Below, in pieces: positions 10,838 through 22,509 of a DNA stretch of 64,000 nucleotides (within the stretch, counting starts at the first letter, position 1; the number at the start of each line of letters is the position of its first letter). This stretch comes from Gnetum montanum (taxonomy: Eukaryota > Streptophyta > Gnetopsida > Gnetales > Gnetaceae): contig MNCI01016273.1 in NCBI GenBank assembly GCA_015680685.1, positions 1,604,273 to 1,668,272 on the forward strand, read 5' to 3'. The notes beneath the pieces are model-generated. The model did not search any database, was not told where the DNA came from, and saw only the letters and a list, made by a program, of their open reading frames with translations. Position numbers and translations under genes: made by a program.

Positions 10838-11795
10838 TGATGAACATCAAAGAGTCACATCAATAGGCCCTTGTTGATGCAACCTCGTCGACAAGTCCTC
10901 GTCGATGAGGCCCTATTTATGTGGTGTGCTCTATCGATGGGGTTGCATTGACGTAGCATTTGCTACATTGCCAAGGCCCCATCAATGTAGCCCTAGGGCA
11001 AAAACTATAAATTTGAGCTCATCAACCACATTTATGTATAAAATTCTTGTCATAGTAGTAGAGTTCTTGCAATTTGTTTAGTTGAGAGTTCAAATATTTC
11101 TCTAAGTGCTAGCAATAGGAGTTAGAAAGTGTACAGATCTTTATTCAAGCACTGTTGTACCTAAACATACCAATGTGAATGGCAATAAAGATGAGCTTCT
11201 TGATCAAACCTTACAGCACTTGGATTAGATTAATGATTTATTTATGCATTCATTGTTTTCATTCATTACGACATTAATTAAGCTAAATTAGGCTTTGAGT
11301 GATCGATCAATTAATTAACCTAAATAGATTAAGCACATAATTATGACTACTTTGAGCATAAAACATGTATTTCCTTTGTAACCCCAATAGTGTTATTGCT
11401 TGGTTTGCCTAGTAGCATAGTGCTTGGTAATCCTAGTAGTGGGTACATGGGTGTAGGGCATGTACAACAAGTGGAACTAGATGCTTATGTTACGACTACT
11501 TAGACATTAGTTAATTAATTATATCTAAGTAGTATTAAATCATCTTATCTTTATATTTTAGCACCAAAAACCCTGAAAACACAAAATCATAAAATTCATA
11601 TACCTCGATTACACTTAACTATATTGTGTACATCACAAGTGTAATTGGGAAAATAATGAATGACCTTAAGGCAAGGTTCATTGCCTAGAAAACTAGTGTA
11701 CTAGAGTACATAGAGTCCTTGGAATTTGACCAGATCGTGTGTGAACACTTTGTAATTCACATGGTTGAGTGTAGGGCTACCTTCATTATTCATCA
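10838..11795 (+). repeat. 5' LTR of element C
   Basis: Starts TGATGAACATC and ends ATTCATCA. The U3 carries alternating TCGATG/CATCAATG micro-repeats (10870-11000). A TATA box CTATAAA lies at 11005-11011. The R region has the stem-loop arms ATCTTTATT (11137-11145) and AATAAAGAT (11184-11192). The U5 end AATTCACATGGTTGAGTGTAG is shared with the other subfamilies. Confidence 0.93.
11137..11192 (+). terminator. Poly(A)-signal stem-loop in element C's LTR
   Basis: Perfect 9-bp arms ATCTTTATT (11137-11145) and AATAAAGAT (11184-11192). The 3' arm contains the AATAAA signal. The same arrangement occurs in A (7397-7449), the solo LTR at 46843-46900, H (58802-58850) and, with changed bases, D (45689-45741). 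Confidence 0.7.
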
Positions 11796-11796
11796 T

Positions 11797-11814
11797 TGGT
11801 GCCATTGCCAGAGA
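11797..11814 (+). other. Primer-binding site of element C (tRNA-Asp)
   Basis: TGGTGCCATTGCCAGAGA, one base after the LTR, matches the tRNA-Asp 3'-end complement with a few transitions. Confidence 0.8.
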
Positions 11815-11951
11815 CTCGATTTTTTTGAAACGTGTGCTATCTAGGTTTAGTGAATACCATTAATATCATTGTATGAACCTTAAGGTCCATATCATTCCTG
11901 CTATACATAGAATTATAAAAAGTACACTGAAATTTTGTTTTATATTGTAAA

Positions 11952-14300
11952 ATGTCTTCTTCTTCTTGTAGGAATGAGGATGTGAAACCACTTGTCCCTC
12001 AAGAATGTAGGGTGGTGTATACTCATCTTAATAAGTATGTACCCAACTTCACTTTCATATTGCATCAAAATGAATAAATGTGGTGGTGAAACATGGAGGG
12101 CAACATTGTATTGTCTCCCAATCAATCTATGCCTCGGATGCTAATTCAAACTCTTAAAAAGTTAGGCATCTCAGATCTTCAAGAGGAATATGTTGTGCAT
12201 GGCTTCAACACTCAAGACTATCATCCCACAAAAACACAATGCAAGCGAGATTGACACCAAAAGAAGCAATGTGAACTTGTAAAGGGGAAACATTTCTCTA
12301 ACCCCTTGTTCTTATTGAACCAAACTAATAATGTAGATCCTTCCCCTGAGGGCTTCCAACATAAAGATTATCCATCCCCTATTATTGAAGATAAGGGTGT
12401 GGCCCAAAACCTATGATCCACTATTCATAAACTGGGTTTAGAGAAAAATGACTGATAAGGCAAGGACTTAGGTAAGCATCACAAAGACAAGGAATCTAAG
12501 GATTGTGGTTGCAACAAGCTAGGTGGTTGTAGACACTGTAGTGGTGATGTCAGTCCACCTTCCTTTCCATCTTCTTCATTTGATTCTAAACATTCCCCTT
12601 CATCTCTTGGTTCTAATAGAAGTTGTCAAAGGAACAATTGTGATGAAGGTGACCAGTGAGACAACAATGATTATAGGGCCCACCAAGAAAGAAGGGGTGG
12701 CAGAAATCATCAGAGACATCATTAGTACAATGATGATGATGAATCTCTACTAGTCACTCAAAGTATGCTCAACATTATAGAGGTAGTTAAAATTCCAACT
12801 AGGCATGTGAAATATAGCCAAATCAAGTGCTTAGACATAACAATATCTCGCAATTTGAGGGGGGATACAACTCTAATGCATAGAACCATCTACAAGTTTT
12901 TCATGATGCTTGTGCTGACATTGAAAATGATTGGCAAAAACTAAAGCTTTTCCTCCCAGATACTCATCAAGAAGGCATAAGGTTGGTACCAATTCTTGGA
13001 ACCAAAATCCATTTATGGATGGAGTACCATGCTAGTGCTATTTAATGACAAATACCAAATGTGCTCTAGAGTGTCCAATATGAGAAGGCAAATCCAAGGT
13101 TGGAAATAGGGAATACATGAACCTTTGGATTTTTCCATGGGTAGATACTATTCTCTCTTACACTAATTCCCTGGCCATGATTATTCTTAGAGGAAACAAC
13201 TTCACTATATCATAGATGGGCTTAGAGATGAAACCAGAAGAACTCTTGGGATTTATGCCCAAGGAAGATTATCCAAACTAGAAGCTCATTAGATCCAAAG
13301 GCTAATAGAGCAAGTGGTAAAAGAAGAAGGTGAATTGCAAAAAAGGGAAAGTGTAGAAGAGTATAATAGGGACCCTTCCATTAGAAAAAAAGGTCTAATT
13401 TTGTGAAGAAGAGGATGCACCACTTGATGAAGTGGTAAATAGAAAAACTTGCCTATTCAAAAATTTGTTTCTAATATTTCAGCTAAGGTTGACAAATTAT
13501 GGGACTCTTCAGATGAAAAATTGCAAAGTACAATGAAAATTACTCAAGAATCCAAAGAGTAGAATAGTTATCATGATTGCAAGAGATGAAAAGAAGTTGA
13601 ACATTCCTATCAACAAGGTAAGGGCAAGGTTGTTGCAATAGAAGAAGTTGTGGAAACTGACTCTAATGATGATACTAGTTGTAACATCTATCAATATGAA
13701 CATCCTAGGAGATTTTGCATTGTGGTGTCATACTTACAAGAGTCTAGGATGTATGCACTAAATCCTTGACTATCAAGAAGATAAGCATCCAAAAGATTTC
13801 CATATCCTCAAGGCAATCCAAGGTAATTCCACTAGCAACAACAAGCTTATTATCCAAGTGGAAATTCACCATAACCGTATGAGCAATACTAGCAATGGTA
13901 GCAACCATAGTTATGAGAGATGCCACCACCAAGGCAATAGTACCCTTACAGGTAGCCAAATCCTTATGGATACTATTTGTAGCAACTCATTTCTTCAAGA
14001 ACCTCTAGAAGTCATGCTTCGTTCCAACATCACTATTATCCCCTAGAATATCATCAAAATCATTCACCATCTCCTCAAGGAAAGAACCCATATCCATATC
14101 ATCCTCTGCATCCATCTACACATATCCCTCCTCCCTCTACCTAATTACCTCTTACCCTATCTATGTAGGGAAAAATTTCCCCATGGTTGGATCAACGAAA
14201 CACTACAAGGGCTATAAACTTGCAACTAGATTTCTAGTCGAGTGGGTTAGACAATTGATCTAGGAAATGACCATTCTTTTGACCTAAAATTCCTCCTAAT
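11952..14300 (+). pseudogene. gag pseudogene, element C
   Basis: Starts at ATG 11952 (MSSSS...), the same start type as F's gag (39316). It runs with many stops and frameshifts through a Ser/Asp-rich linker, a capsid core with RQIQGW and GLRDETRRTLGIYAQG, a VVKEEGE segment and KVDKLWDSS, then a decayed Cys/His knuckle (CNIYQYEHPRRFC). A Pro/Tyr/Gln-rich tail follows to about 14300, next to the protease. No frame is long enough to be functional. Confidence 0.8.
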
Positions 14301-14315
14301 CCCTCACAACCTACT

Positions 14316-15480
14316 ATGGCTAGTCACCCTGTATCTCTAGCTACCTCATCCTTTACATCAAATACCTTCAAGATCCTTTTGAACCAAATGCTGCCTAAGA
14401 TCCACACTATAATGTTAACCCATACTGTTTCCAACTTGGTTAAGGCTAGCAGTCTTCCTACAAAGAGAGCTAACCCTAGAAGTCCACTTATCTTCTTGCA
14501 AATCATGGAACATGAATTGTGTAAGGCTCTTCTTGATTCTAGTTTTGGAGTTAATCTCATATTGCATGACATGTACAAGGCTTGGAACATTCCACCTCTT
14601 AAGAAGAGTAACATCCATTTAGAATTAGTAGATCAGTCAATCATTGTCTCTTTGGGGTTAGTGGAGGACATTGTAATCATAGTCTATAGGTGGTCCTACC
14701 CTGTTGATTTCCTAGTGATCAAGGTTGAAAATTGAAAGGGTGACTTTCCTATCATCATGAGATGTGCATGGTTAAGTACTATGGATGTGAGAATGGACAT
14801 CAGAGACCTCTCCTTGAATATTTTCAAGGAGAATGAATTTGGAAAAATGGAGAAGAAGCACGTCCCATGCATTGCATATAGTGATAATGGGTGTAATTAC
14901 ATGTAAAATCTCTGGTTTGTTAAAAGCACATCCATTAAACCATGCAATCAATATGCACAAGAAACAAAAATACAAAGGTGTCTGTATGCAATAGCCACAA
15001 AATAGGAGGGCACCCAATTGCTAATAACTGATTCTAATAGCATTACATTATGCATGGAATCAACTAAGATCCTAACATGTGCATATGTTGAAAGCATGGA
15101 TGAACTTGAACAAGTTCATCACCAACTCTCTAATGATGGAGATGATGATACCTATTGGGGAGAGTTGGAAATCCCTAAAAATTTTAAACAGAAGTCCTTA
15201 GAATTAAAATTTTTACTAGCTAACATGAAATATGCATTTTTAGAGAATAGTAAGCTCATCATAATCAATACCAAACTCACTCTTGTATAAAAAGAAAACC
15301 TGTTAATGGTGGTTAACAAATCGCCAATAGCCTTTTCTTGGCCATATCTCGAGCTAACTAAAATCAATCCAAGGTTATGCCAACATTGCATTTACACTAA
15401 CCTAGATATAAAGCTAAGAAGACAACTATAGAGATTGTTGAATCCCAAATGAAGGTCCTTCAGAGCCTCAAGAGCCACCA
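14316..15480 (+). pseudogene. Protease and truncated reverse transcriptase start, element C
   Basis: 14316-14735 (139 residues) is a retropepsin-like domain. It has the flap-side segment KALLDSSFGVNLILHDMY, where the catalytic Asp is followed by Ser-Ser rather than Ser/Thr-Gly, then GLVEDIVI and YPVDFLVIKV. A second frame (15018-15290) has the linker before reverse transcriptase (WGELEIPKNF, LKFLLANMKYAFL) and continues after a stop into KSPIAFSW and a basic RRQL...RLLNPK stretch, the usual N-terminal edge of gypsy reverse transcriptase. Coding similarity stops near 15450, so the polymerase core, RNase H and integrase are deleted. Compare F, which keeps them. Confidence 0.75.
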
Positions 15481-15738
15481 CCACCTAGGATTGTTTGATC
15501 TTCGCCATTGTCTTCACTCTATTAGAGGATGTATTATCCAAATTTTTGCAGTCATGTCTTGGTGTTCAATTTTGTGTCACAAACATTATAATTTTTTGTA
15601 ATTCATTGATTCATATACTTAGGCACTTATCTTTGCTAAGTTAGTCTATTTTTTTTAGTAAGAGTTAGTCAATAATCTCATCCCTTTCTAATTTTGTAAA
15701 AAGACTTGAGGACAAGTTTTCATTCAGTTGTGTGGGTA

Positions 15739-16695
15739 TGATGGACATCAAAGAGCCATGTCAATGGGCCCCGATTGATGTGGCCTCGTTGACTAGTCCT
15801 TGTCAAGGAGGCCCCATTTATGTGGTGTGCCTCTTTGATGAGGCTACATCAATGTAGCGTTTGCTATGTTGATAGGGCCCCATCGATGCAACCCTAGGAC
15901 AAACACTATAAATATGAGCTCACCAACCATATTTATGTATAGAATTCTTGTCATAGTAGTAGAGCTCTTGTAGTTTATTTAGTTGAGAGTTAAAATATTT
16001 CTCTAAGTGCCCATAGTAGGAGTCAAAAAGTGTGTGGATCTTTATTCTAGCACTATTGTACCTAAACACACCAATGTGAATGGCAATAAAGACGAGCTTC
16101 TTGATCAAACCTTGTAGCACTTGGATTAGATTAATGATTTATTTATGCATTCATTATTTTTATTAATTACAACATTAATTAAGCTAAATTAGGCTTTGAG
16201 TGATTGATCAATTAATTAATCTAAATAGATTAAGAACATAAGTACAATCGCTTCAAGCGTAAACACATATTTGCTTGGTAACCTCAGTAGCATTATTACT
16301 TGGTTCACCCAGTAACATAGCACTTGGTAATCCCAGTAGTAGGTACATGGATTTAGGATGTGTATGGCAAGTGGGACCAAATGCTTATGTTAGAACTATT
16401 TAGACATTAATTAATTAATTAGATCTTAATAGTATTAAATCATCTTATATTTATATTTCAGCACCACAAATCCTAAAAACATAAAACCATAAAAATCATA
16501 TACCTCAATTACACTTAACCATACCATGTACATCACAAGTGTAATTGGGAAGATAACAAATGACCTTAAGGCAAGGTTCATTGCCTAGACGACCAGTGTA
16601 CCAAAGAACATAGAGTCCTTGGAATTTGACCAAATCACATATGAACATTTCATGATTCGTATGGTTGAGCGTAGCAATACCTTTGCGGCTCATCA
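15739..16695 (+). repeat. 3' LTR of element C
   Basis: Starts TGATGGACATC right after the purine tract TGTGGGTA and ends GCTCATCA at 16695. CTATAAATA lies near 15908. Collinear with 10838-11795 throughout. Confidence 0.93.
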
Positions 16696-18173
16696 CTATA
16701 AATGTTGGTATTTCACTATAACTTTTTATTGTTACTTCAAATTCCTATTTTAAGTTTAAGTATAAATATTGAAAATGATGTAAATGTTGTTAGAAATGGG
16801 ACCATCCTACCTTCTAATAATTAATTTTCCTCTTTTGATGTTTCAAAATAGAAAGTATAACATTGTACACCTAAGTAGATATCCCTAAAATTGGAAATTT
16901 TTTTTTCATGTTGTTTTTTTTGTTGTTTTCTACTCGTGATGTAACCTAAATCATTTTTGCTTATTATTAAGATCATATCTATGTTTCAAGATAGAGTTTG
17001 AAAATTAATAGAAATAAGATAGAGTTTATGGAAAAAAAATTTAGTAAACATACAAAACATGATGAAATAAAAGTAATAATATAAGGGAAAAAAAGAAATA
17101 GGAATGAGGAAAAATAATTAAAATAGAGATAGGCTAGTAGTGTTTTATGTCATGAAAGAAATCCAATAAAATAAAGAAGAAAAATCTATATGGTGGTAAA
17201 TGTTGGGCTATTAAAATATAGTATTAATAACAAATTATTATGGTAGACATGTCAATACTTAGATGAATGTTAGACATTACAAGATGAGATAAATTACATA
17301 ATACAAATATAGTTTGAAGACTTAGCATAACTCTTCTTATAGATAAGCTATAGGAATAGTGTTTTAAATAATTTAATTATTCTTAAAGAAACTCAAATAA
17401 CTATGCTTTGAAAAATGGTTGCCACATCAAGGTTTAAGGAAACCCACAAAAAAGATCAAAGAAAGCATTGAAAAGAATAATTGAAGATACTATAGGAAAA
17501 TTGCATACACATGAAATTTTCATAAAAATGTAATTCATTAAATATAAAGCTGGATAGGTTTCCATCAAAGAACTTTATAAAATCAAAACTAGTAAAAAGA
17601 AATAACCGATATCCTAGCCAAGCCTCGAAGTATACAAGCCACATCATAGCGACCCATGGTAATATCTAAACATTTTGTTAAAAAAATGTTAAAATCGAAA
17701 AAAAATTGAAATTCAAGCGATCTATCATATAGCAGATGTAATTAATCAAAACAGTAAAAAGTCTCACTTTCAATATCCAAATAATTGTGACTTTGCAACC
17801 AGAAAACGTCCCGCTAGCCCACTAGCAGACAAATTTAAGCAAGCAGTATCGTCTCTTTGTACACGTCTCGTGGTCCACACGTCTCTATTAAAAAATGCAT
17901 ACATTTCGTTTAACGTTCGGGGTGATTGATTTGGTCAACCAACACAACTAACCATACACATTATTATTATTATGAACATTATTATTATTATGAATTTATA
18001 ATCATTGAGGTGGTGCACACCACAATTGGTTTATCTATACTCATCACTTCATTTGCAAGCCAGCTCTATCAAAGTGAAATAGATGGAAATAATAGGCTTA
18101 TGTTATTGTCTTTCACTCTTTTGTTATGAGGGCTACTAGAAATCATACAAGCAAAACAGCCCTTACAATAGAA
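16696..18173. other. AT-rich intergenic DNA between element C and the GH3 gene
   Basis: Low-copy-looking DNA with homopolymer runs and an (ATT)n stretch at 17960-17995. No coding frame with recognisable similarity was seen. It is the distal 3' flank of the minus-strand GH3 gene. Confidence 0.5.
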
Positions 18174-18297
18174 ATAATAGAAAATAACTATGTGATTATT
18201 GGCCTTGACATTTAGCTGTAGATCTTCCAATTATAATAATAGAAAATAACTATGTGATTATTGGACTTGACATTTAGGTGTAGATCTTCCAATTATT
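18174..18297 (-). repeat. 62-bp tandem duplication over the GH3 stop codon
   Basis: Two adjacent copies of a unit AATAATAGAAAATAACTATG...CTTCCAATTAT with period 62 and only a couple of differences. The right copy contains the last seven or so codons and the stop codon of the GH3 gene (18274-18276). The left copy is 3' untranslated. Confidence 0.85.
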
Positions 18298-21200
18298 CAT
18301 TAGGGAGCTGTACGATTTGAGAACCCTCGGTTTGATAATACTAGAGATGGTGTGAGATTCCCATGGCAGAGCTCTGGGAGGCTTGTACTGAGAAATGCAG
18401 CTGCCTTTGCCCAGTCTCTCTTCCAGAAGCATCCTGAATGTTCCACTCTTGACAACACACAGTTGCAGGGCTCCAATTTTGTCTGATTTTCTGCCCTTCT
18501 TATAAGCATGGCTGAAGGAGCCATCCATGAGAGTGCAGCATTCCTGAAGAGCAGCCATTTCTTTTTCTTTTTCTTCTTCCTCCTCTGCCTGTGTCTGCTG
18601 CTTCTGTTTATTCTGCAGATTCTGAAATTCCAGAAATATGACATAGCGCCCAGGGCTGCAAGATACATCTGCACTGCTGGTATAGTCCATTAGACTGAGG
18701 CCATGTTGTTTGAGAAACACAGCAGCTTTTTCTATCACCATCTGCAGCTCTGTTTCGTCTGTTTTGTCTGTGTTCACACTCAGTATGGCGTTCTTTCTGC
18801 AGATGAACTCGAATGTGGGGCTTTGTCCTTGGAAACCTTTGATTTTTATTACGTCCGACAGCTTGTACCGGTACAAACCTGTTGAATTAGTAATTTAAAT
18901 TATACAACACCCATGGAAAAGCAGCAATTCCCAGAAAAAGTCATTCAAAAATGAAAAACATAGAAATCAAAACCAGAATTTCGGATTCTTTTCATCGTGA
19001 AATCATGAATGAATTAAGGATCAATCTGTCAATGGAAACTAATAAAAACCTTTTCCTAACCTCTATATGAAAAATTAATAAAAACCCCAAGACAAAAATT
19101 GAAGTTCCAGACCTTGGAAAGTGGTGACGACAGGCTGATAGTACTGTCCTATTTTTAACCCTTCAAACCCCACCGTCTTATTCATATCCTCGAACAGATT
19201 GATATAGTTTGAGCCTCCAAGAATTTGCTCGTGTCCATATTCACTATGCTCATTACTGACATTCTTGAGAGGAATGAACTCAAAGAAAGCAACATTTGGC
19301 AGGAAACAGTAAAGAGCTTCCTCGGCAGGGTACCTTTGCAGAGAAATTGCTACAGCTACGTGGCCTCCTTCTGAAACACCGTAAGAGATAGCATGAAGGG
19401 GAAGATTACCAGAATAGAAACTGATGCGTGGTAAGTATGATTTCAGTGTTGGTCCTGATCCTCTGCACTGTGTCATCACTGCATTAGGCCACAGTTTGCT
19501 TACTATGCCTTCCCATGATGAAGAAGAAGCCTGTCTGCATTCTTTCTCTATTTCGTCTGCCAATTCTGGGTCAGCTTTTAGTTTTCTGCCCACAGCTTCT
19601 CGTACGTTTGGGTCTGTGATTTCTGGATTCAGCTTCCCGCGCCGAATGTCGGAGCACAATTTCTGCATACCAAAATTCGAAATTTTAATGTTAATTTTTT
19701 TTTAAAACAATTTGCATTAGTTTGGGTACGTTGTCATCCAAGTTGAAGAAACTTAGTGAAGGAAAACGAAATTAATATTAATTTTTAAGCACGAATTTTC
19801 CGAGAAACAGAACTCATAAGGCCACTCTACTGTTTTCATATTCTAAGGTAGGTATCAAACTTGCCACCTCCTGGTCCCAACTGCCATGTTATACCCATTA
19901 TTAATTCTGAACTTGATAATGACTCTTCTTATCAAGAATTACAGTGTTAGAAATGAACTCAGCCTATGACTTTGTGCGGTGCAACTGACAGGTAACAAAA
20001 CTTAATAATGCTATATTTAAATAATAGCGATACGATGATTTTAATTTTGAATTCTTACAATTAGGCATTAAGAACAGAATTTGATTTTAAGCACTTCTGG
20101 TGCCATGCATAATGTTTTCATCGGATTTCTTTTCATATAACACTATGCAATGTCAAAATCGTATTTATTAATTTATAGAATCAACAATTAACAACGAACC
20201 ATAATGTTACTAGGGCTATCATGCAGATATTTAAAAGAAGATCTGAATTTGATTTTTCTGGCTGAAACTGTGCCTTCTCTAGTTTCCTATGTTTCAATGA
20301 AATTCTTATCATAAATAAGAGTAAACAAGTATAAATCTGTTTAAGCTATATCTAAATAATAATAATAATAATATAATGATTTTAAATTTGAAGTCAAACA
20401 ATCAGGCATCAAGTAAGGAAGGACAGTTAAACTTTCAAGCACTTGTGTGCCCTGCCTAGTGCATAGATCAGACCAGACTTCTTTTCATATAACACGATGA
20501 AATCTCAAAATCGTATCTATTAATTTAAAGAAGCAACAATTAAAGAAGCACCATGATGTTATCAGGGCTATCATGGAGATATAGGCTAGAAATCTAGAAT
20601 AAATCTAAATTGGAGGAGATGTGAATTTGACTTTCTTGCCTGAATTTGTGGCTTTTCCAGTTTCCTATATTTCAATGAAATTCTTATTATAAGTAAGAGT
20701 AAACAGGCATAAATATAATCTGGTTAAGCCTGGATATGAGATCCAATCAAACTTCTGTTAAAATTGAAAATAAATTATGATGAAGATGATGCTTAACCTG
20801 CCAGGATGCGGTGAGAAGACCGAGGGCAGAATCCATGTTGAAGGAGAAGCCAGCGTCAATGCACCATACGTCTTTTGCATTGAGAAGGCCACACAGAAGA
20901 TGACAATAAATTGCTAGAGGGCCATCTTCTGAAAGAACCACTTCAATGGGGCTACAGTAATTCTTTTCACTGTAACTGTTTCTGTAATCTTTCCCTCTGT
21001 AATAGTTTGTGAGAGCCGATCCGACAACGTGTCCACCTTGAGTTCTAAATTGTTTCCCTGCCACAGCGAGTGATAATACCTTGGGGTTTTCCAATCTCAC
21101 ATTTTTTTCACGAAATTCTTGCTCTCCTAACCTGTAACACTCAAGAAATTACAGTATAATGTTTAAATCTATGGACAAAAATAACATTAGCGCCTTGCAA

Positions 21201-22075
21201 ATTCTGGTTCACCTATCTTCGATATTTATAGATCTGTTTGAAGATAAATTTTTTATGGGTACAGATGGTCTGAAATTTGAGCGGTAGAAAATTGTCGTGT
21301 ACGGCTGATTCTGGTGACATCGACTAAGCATGGAAATCTTAGGATGAACCACTCATGGTAGTGTCGTATTTGAACAAGCAATGTTACCCAACACCATTGG
21401 TAGTGTCATACTCGGATAAGGTTACCGAACACTCAATAAGGAAAACCCATTTCCAACATTAGTCAAGATTGGAAGGTTACGGACATACAGTCTTGGCATG
21501 GAAAGCAACAGTTACAAACCTCTTCGCCATGGCATCGATCTGAACAGTAGATTTGTGAAAGATTTCTTCGTACATAGCTGTGCACGGGAACTTCTTGGAC
21601 TTTCCTGCTGTTGTTCCAGAGCTGGTAAACACATCCATACACCACAAATTAAACATCGAATAAACATTATTCCAATTTAACAACTATTCCTTCAACACCC
21701 AACGCGTGCGTACGAATTCCTCAGAGGATAAGCCTTGCAGTGTGTGATTTAAAGAAATTAAAGAACTAACCTAATTGAAAAAGACTGAACTGGATAGTTG
21801 CACAAAATCGGGGATTGTTCTCCATCAGCGATACGTTCAATACAGTCAGCTAGATCTTCGTAATCACAGATAGGAATAGTATCCATGAATGTTTTCGTGA
21901 AATCATCACCATGAAGCATTTTCTGTGCTTCAAATTCATGGCGTCTGCTGAGATACTCGCATCCCGCGTTGTCACTGAGAATTTTGTACAGCGTTGCGTT
22001 CTGATGAACTATTGCAGACTCAAACATGATCTGCAGCTCTTCAGAAACAACATCATCACCACCATTTCTGGCCAT
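18274..22075 (-). CDS. GH3: GH3 family acyl acid-amido synthetase (JAR1/group I-like), five exons
   Basis: Adenylating enzyme that joins amino acids to acyl hormones such as jasmonate. Exons (minus): 22075-21771, 21621-21520, 21131-20798, 19662-19113, 18878-18274. All introns are GT-AG, phases join cleanly, and the total is 1896 nt for 631 residues, close to the family's ~600. The start is the first ATG, in good context (AAAGATGGCC). ATP-binding motif 1, SSGTTAGK, spans residues 102-109 across intron 1. Motif 2 is YGVSEGG (341-347), closer to the group I form YGSSEG than to YASSE. Motif 3 is YRYKLSD (433-439), where the usual form is YRYRxGD; the Gly to Ser change is unusual. The C-terminal lobe matches JAR1-type proteins (CRKNAILSVNTDK, PGRYVIFLEF, ISQYKPPR). 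A Gln/Glu/Lys-rich insert lies at about 516-540. No stops or frameshifts, so probably functional. The substrate cannot be fixed from sequence; jasmonate is inferred from subgroup. Confidence 0.92.
20010..20730 (-). repeat. Tandem duplication inside GH3 intron 3
   Basis: Intron 3 (19663-20797) holds two diverged copies of a ~340-390-bp segment, about 20010-20344 and 20345-20730. Shared blocks include TTCTTTTCATATAACAC, CAAAATCGTAT and TTTCAATGAAATTCTTAT. The second copy carries an (AAT)n expansion near 20355. Confidence 0.8.
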
Positions 22076-22155
22076 CTTTCCCTGGGTAACACAACAAACC
22101 CACAAAGAAAGAAAGAAATAGAGAGCTCAGATTCTAAGGAAGACTTTTCTGTAAG

Positions 22156-22163
22156 CTTTATAG
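22156..22163 (-). promoter_or_regulatory. TATA box of the GH3 gene
   Basis: CTATAAAG on the minus strand, about 81-88 bp upstream of the start codon, predicting a short leader of about 50 nt. A second AT-rich candidate (TATTTATAG, near 22184-22192) lies just upstream. Confidence 0.55.
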
Positions 22164-22201
22164 GAGCTGCGGAATGGTCATGTCTATAAATAGGTATCAG
22201 A

Positions 22202-22509
22202 TGGGTGGGTGACGTATACGTCATGGCTCACGCATAACCTAATATTTGCAAAAAGTGAAAGGATTAAAGTAGCAATGACGATGTGGTATGCTGTTGTTAG
22301 GTATAAAAATATATTAAAAACTCATCTTGGCTCAATAATCATCAATGACTGGGTGGGTGACGTATACGTCATCTGTCACGCATGACCTAATATTTGCAAA
22401 AAGTGAAAGGATTAGAGCAATGACGATGTGTATGCTGTTGTTAGGTATGCTTCTGCATAGATAAAACTATATAAAAAACTCACCTAGGCTCAATAATCAT
22501 CAATAACTG
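22202..22509 (-). promoter_or_regulatory. Duplicated GH3 promoter block with TGACG/CGTCA palindromes
   Basis: Two ~150-bp units (about 22202-22349 and 22350-22509) each begin with GGGTGGGTGACG. Each contains the perfect 14-bp palindrome TGACGTATACGTCA (22210-22223; 22358-22371) and a further TGACG (22276; 22421). TGACG/CGTCA is the core bound by TGA-type bZIP factors and is a known element of jasmonate- and salicylate-responsive promoters. The units differ by indels and substitutions, yet both palindromes are intact. Confidence 0.7.

Larger units (their letters stand above)
10838..16695 (+). mobile_element. Complete non-autonomous gypsy element C, TSD CTATA
   Basis: Two full LTRs (10838-11795, 15739-16695) are flanked by a perfect 5-bp duplication, CTATA at 10833-10837 and 16696-16700. 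The interior (about 3.9 kb) has a tRNA-Asp primer site, gag, protease and only the N-terminal edge of reverse transcriptase, then a short 3' region and purine tract. RNase H and integrase are absent. All frames are broken. The intact duplication shows a simple single insertion. Confidence 0.95.

Noticed and set aside
18300-18674. Alternative minus-strand frame overlapping the last GH3 exon
   Set aside because: Out of frame with the exon that carries the conserved GH3 C-terminal motifs; a shadow frame.
22076-22105. N-terminal extension of the GH3 protein upstream of 22075
   Set aside because: The open frame continues upstream, but the first codon there is TTG. The first ATG, in good context, is at 22075 and fits the family's N-terminus.
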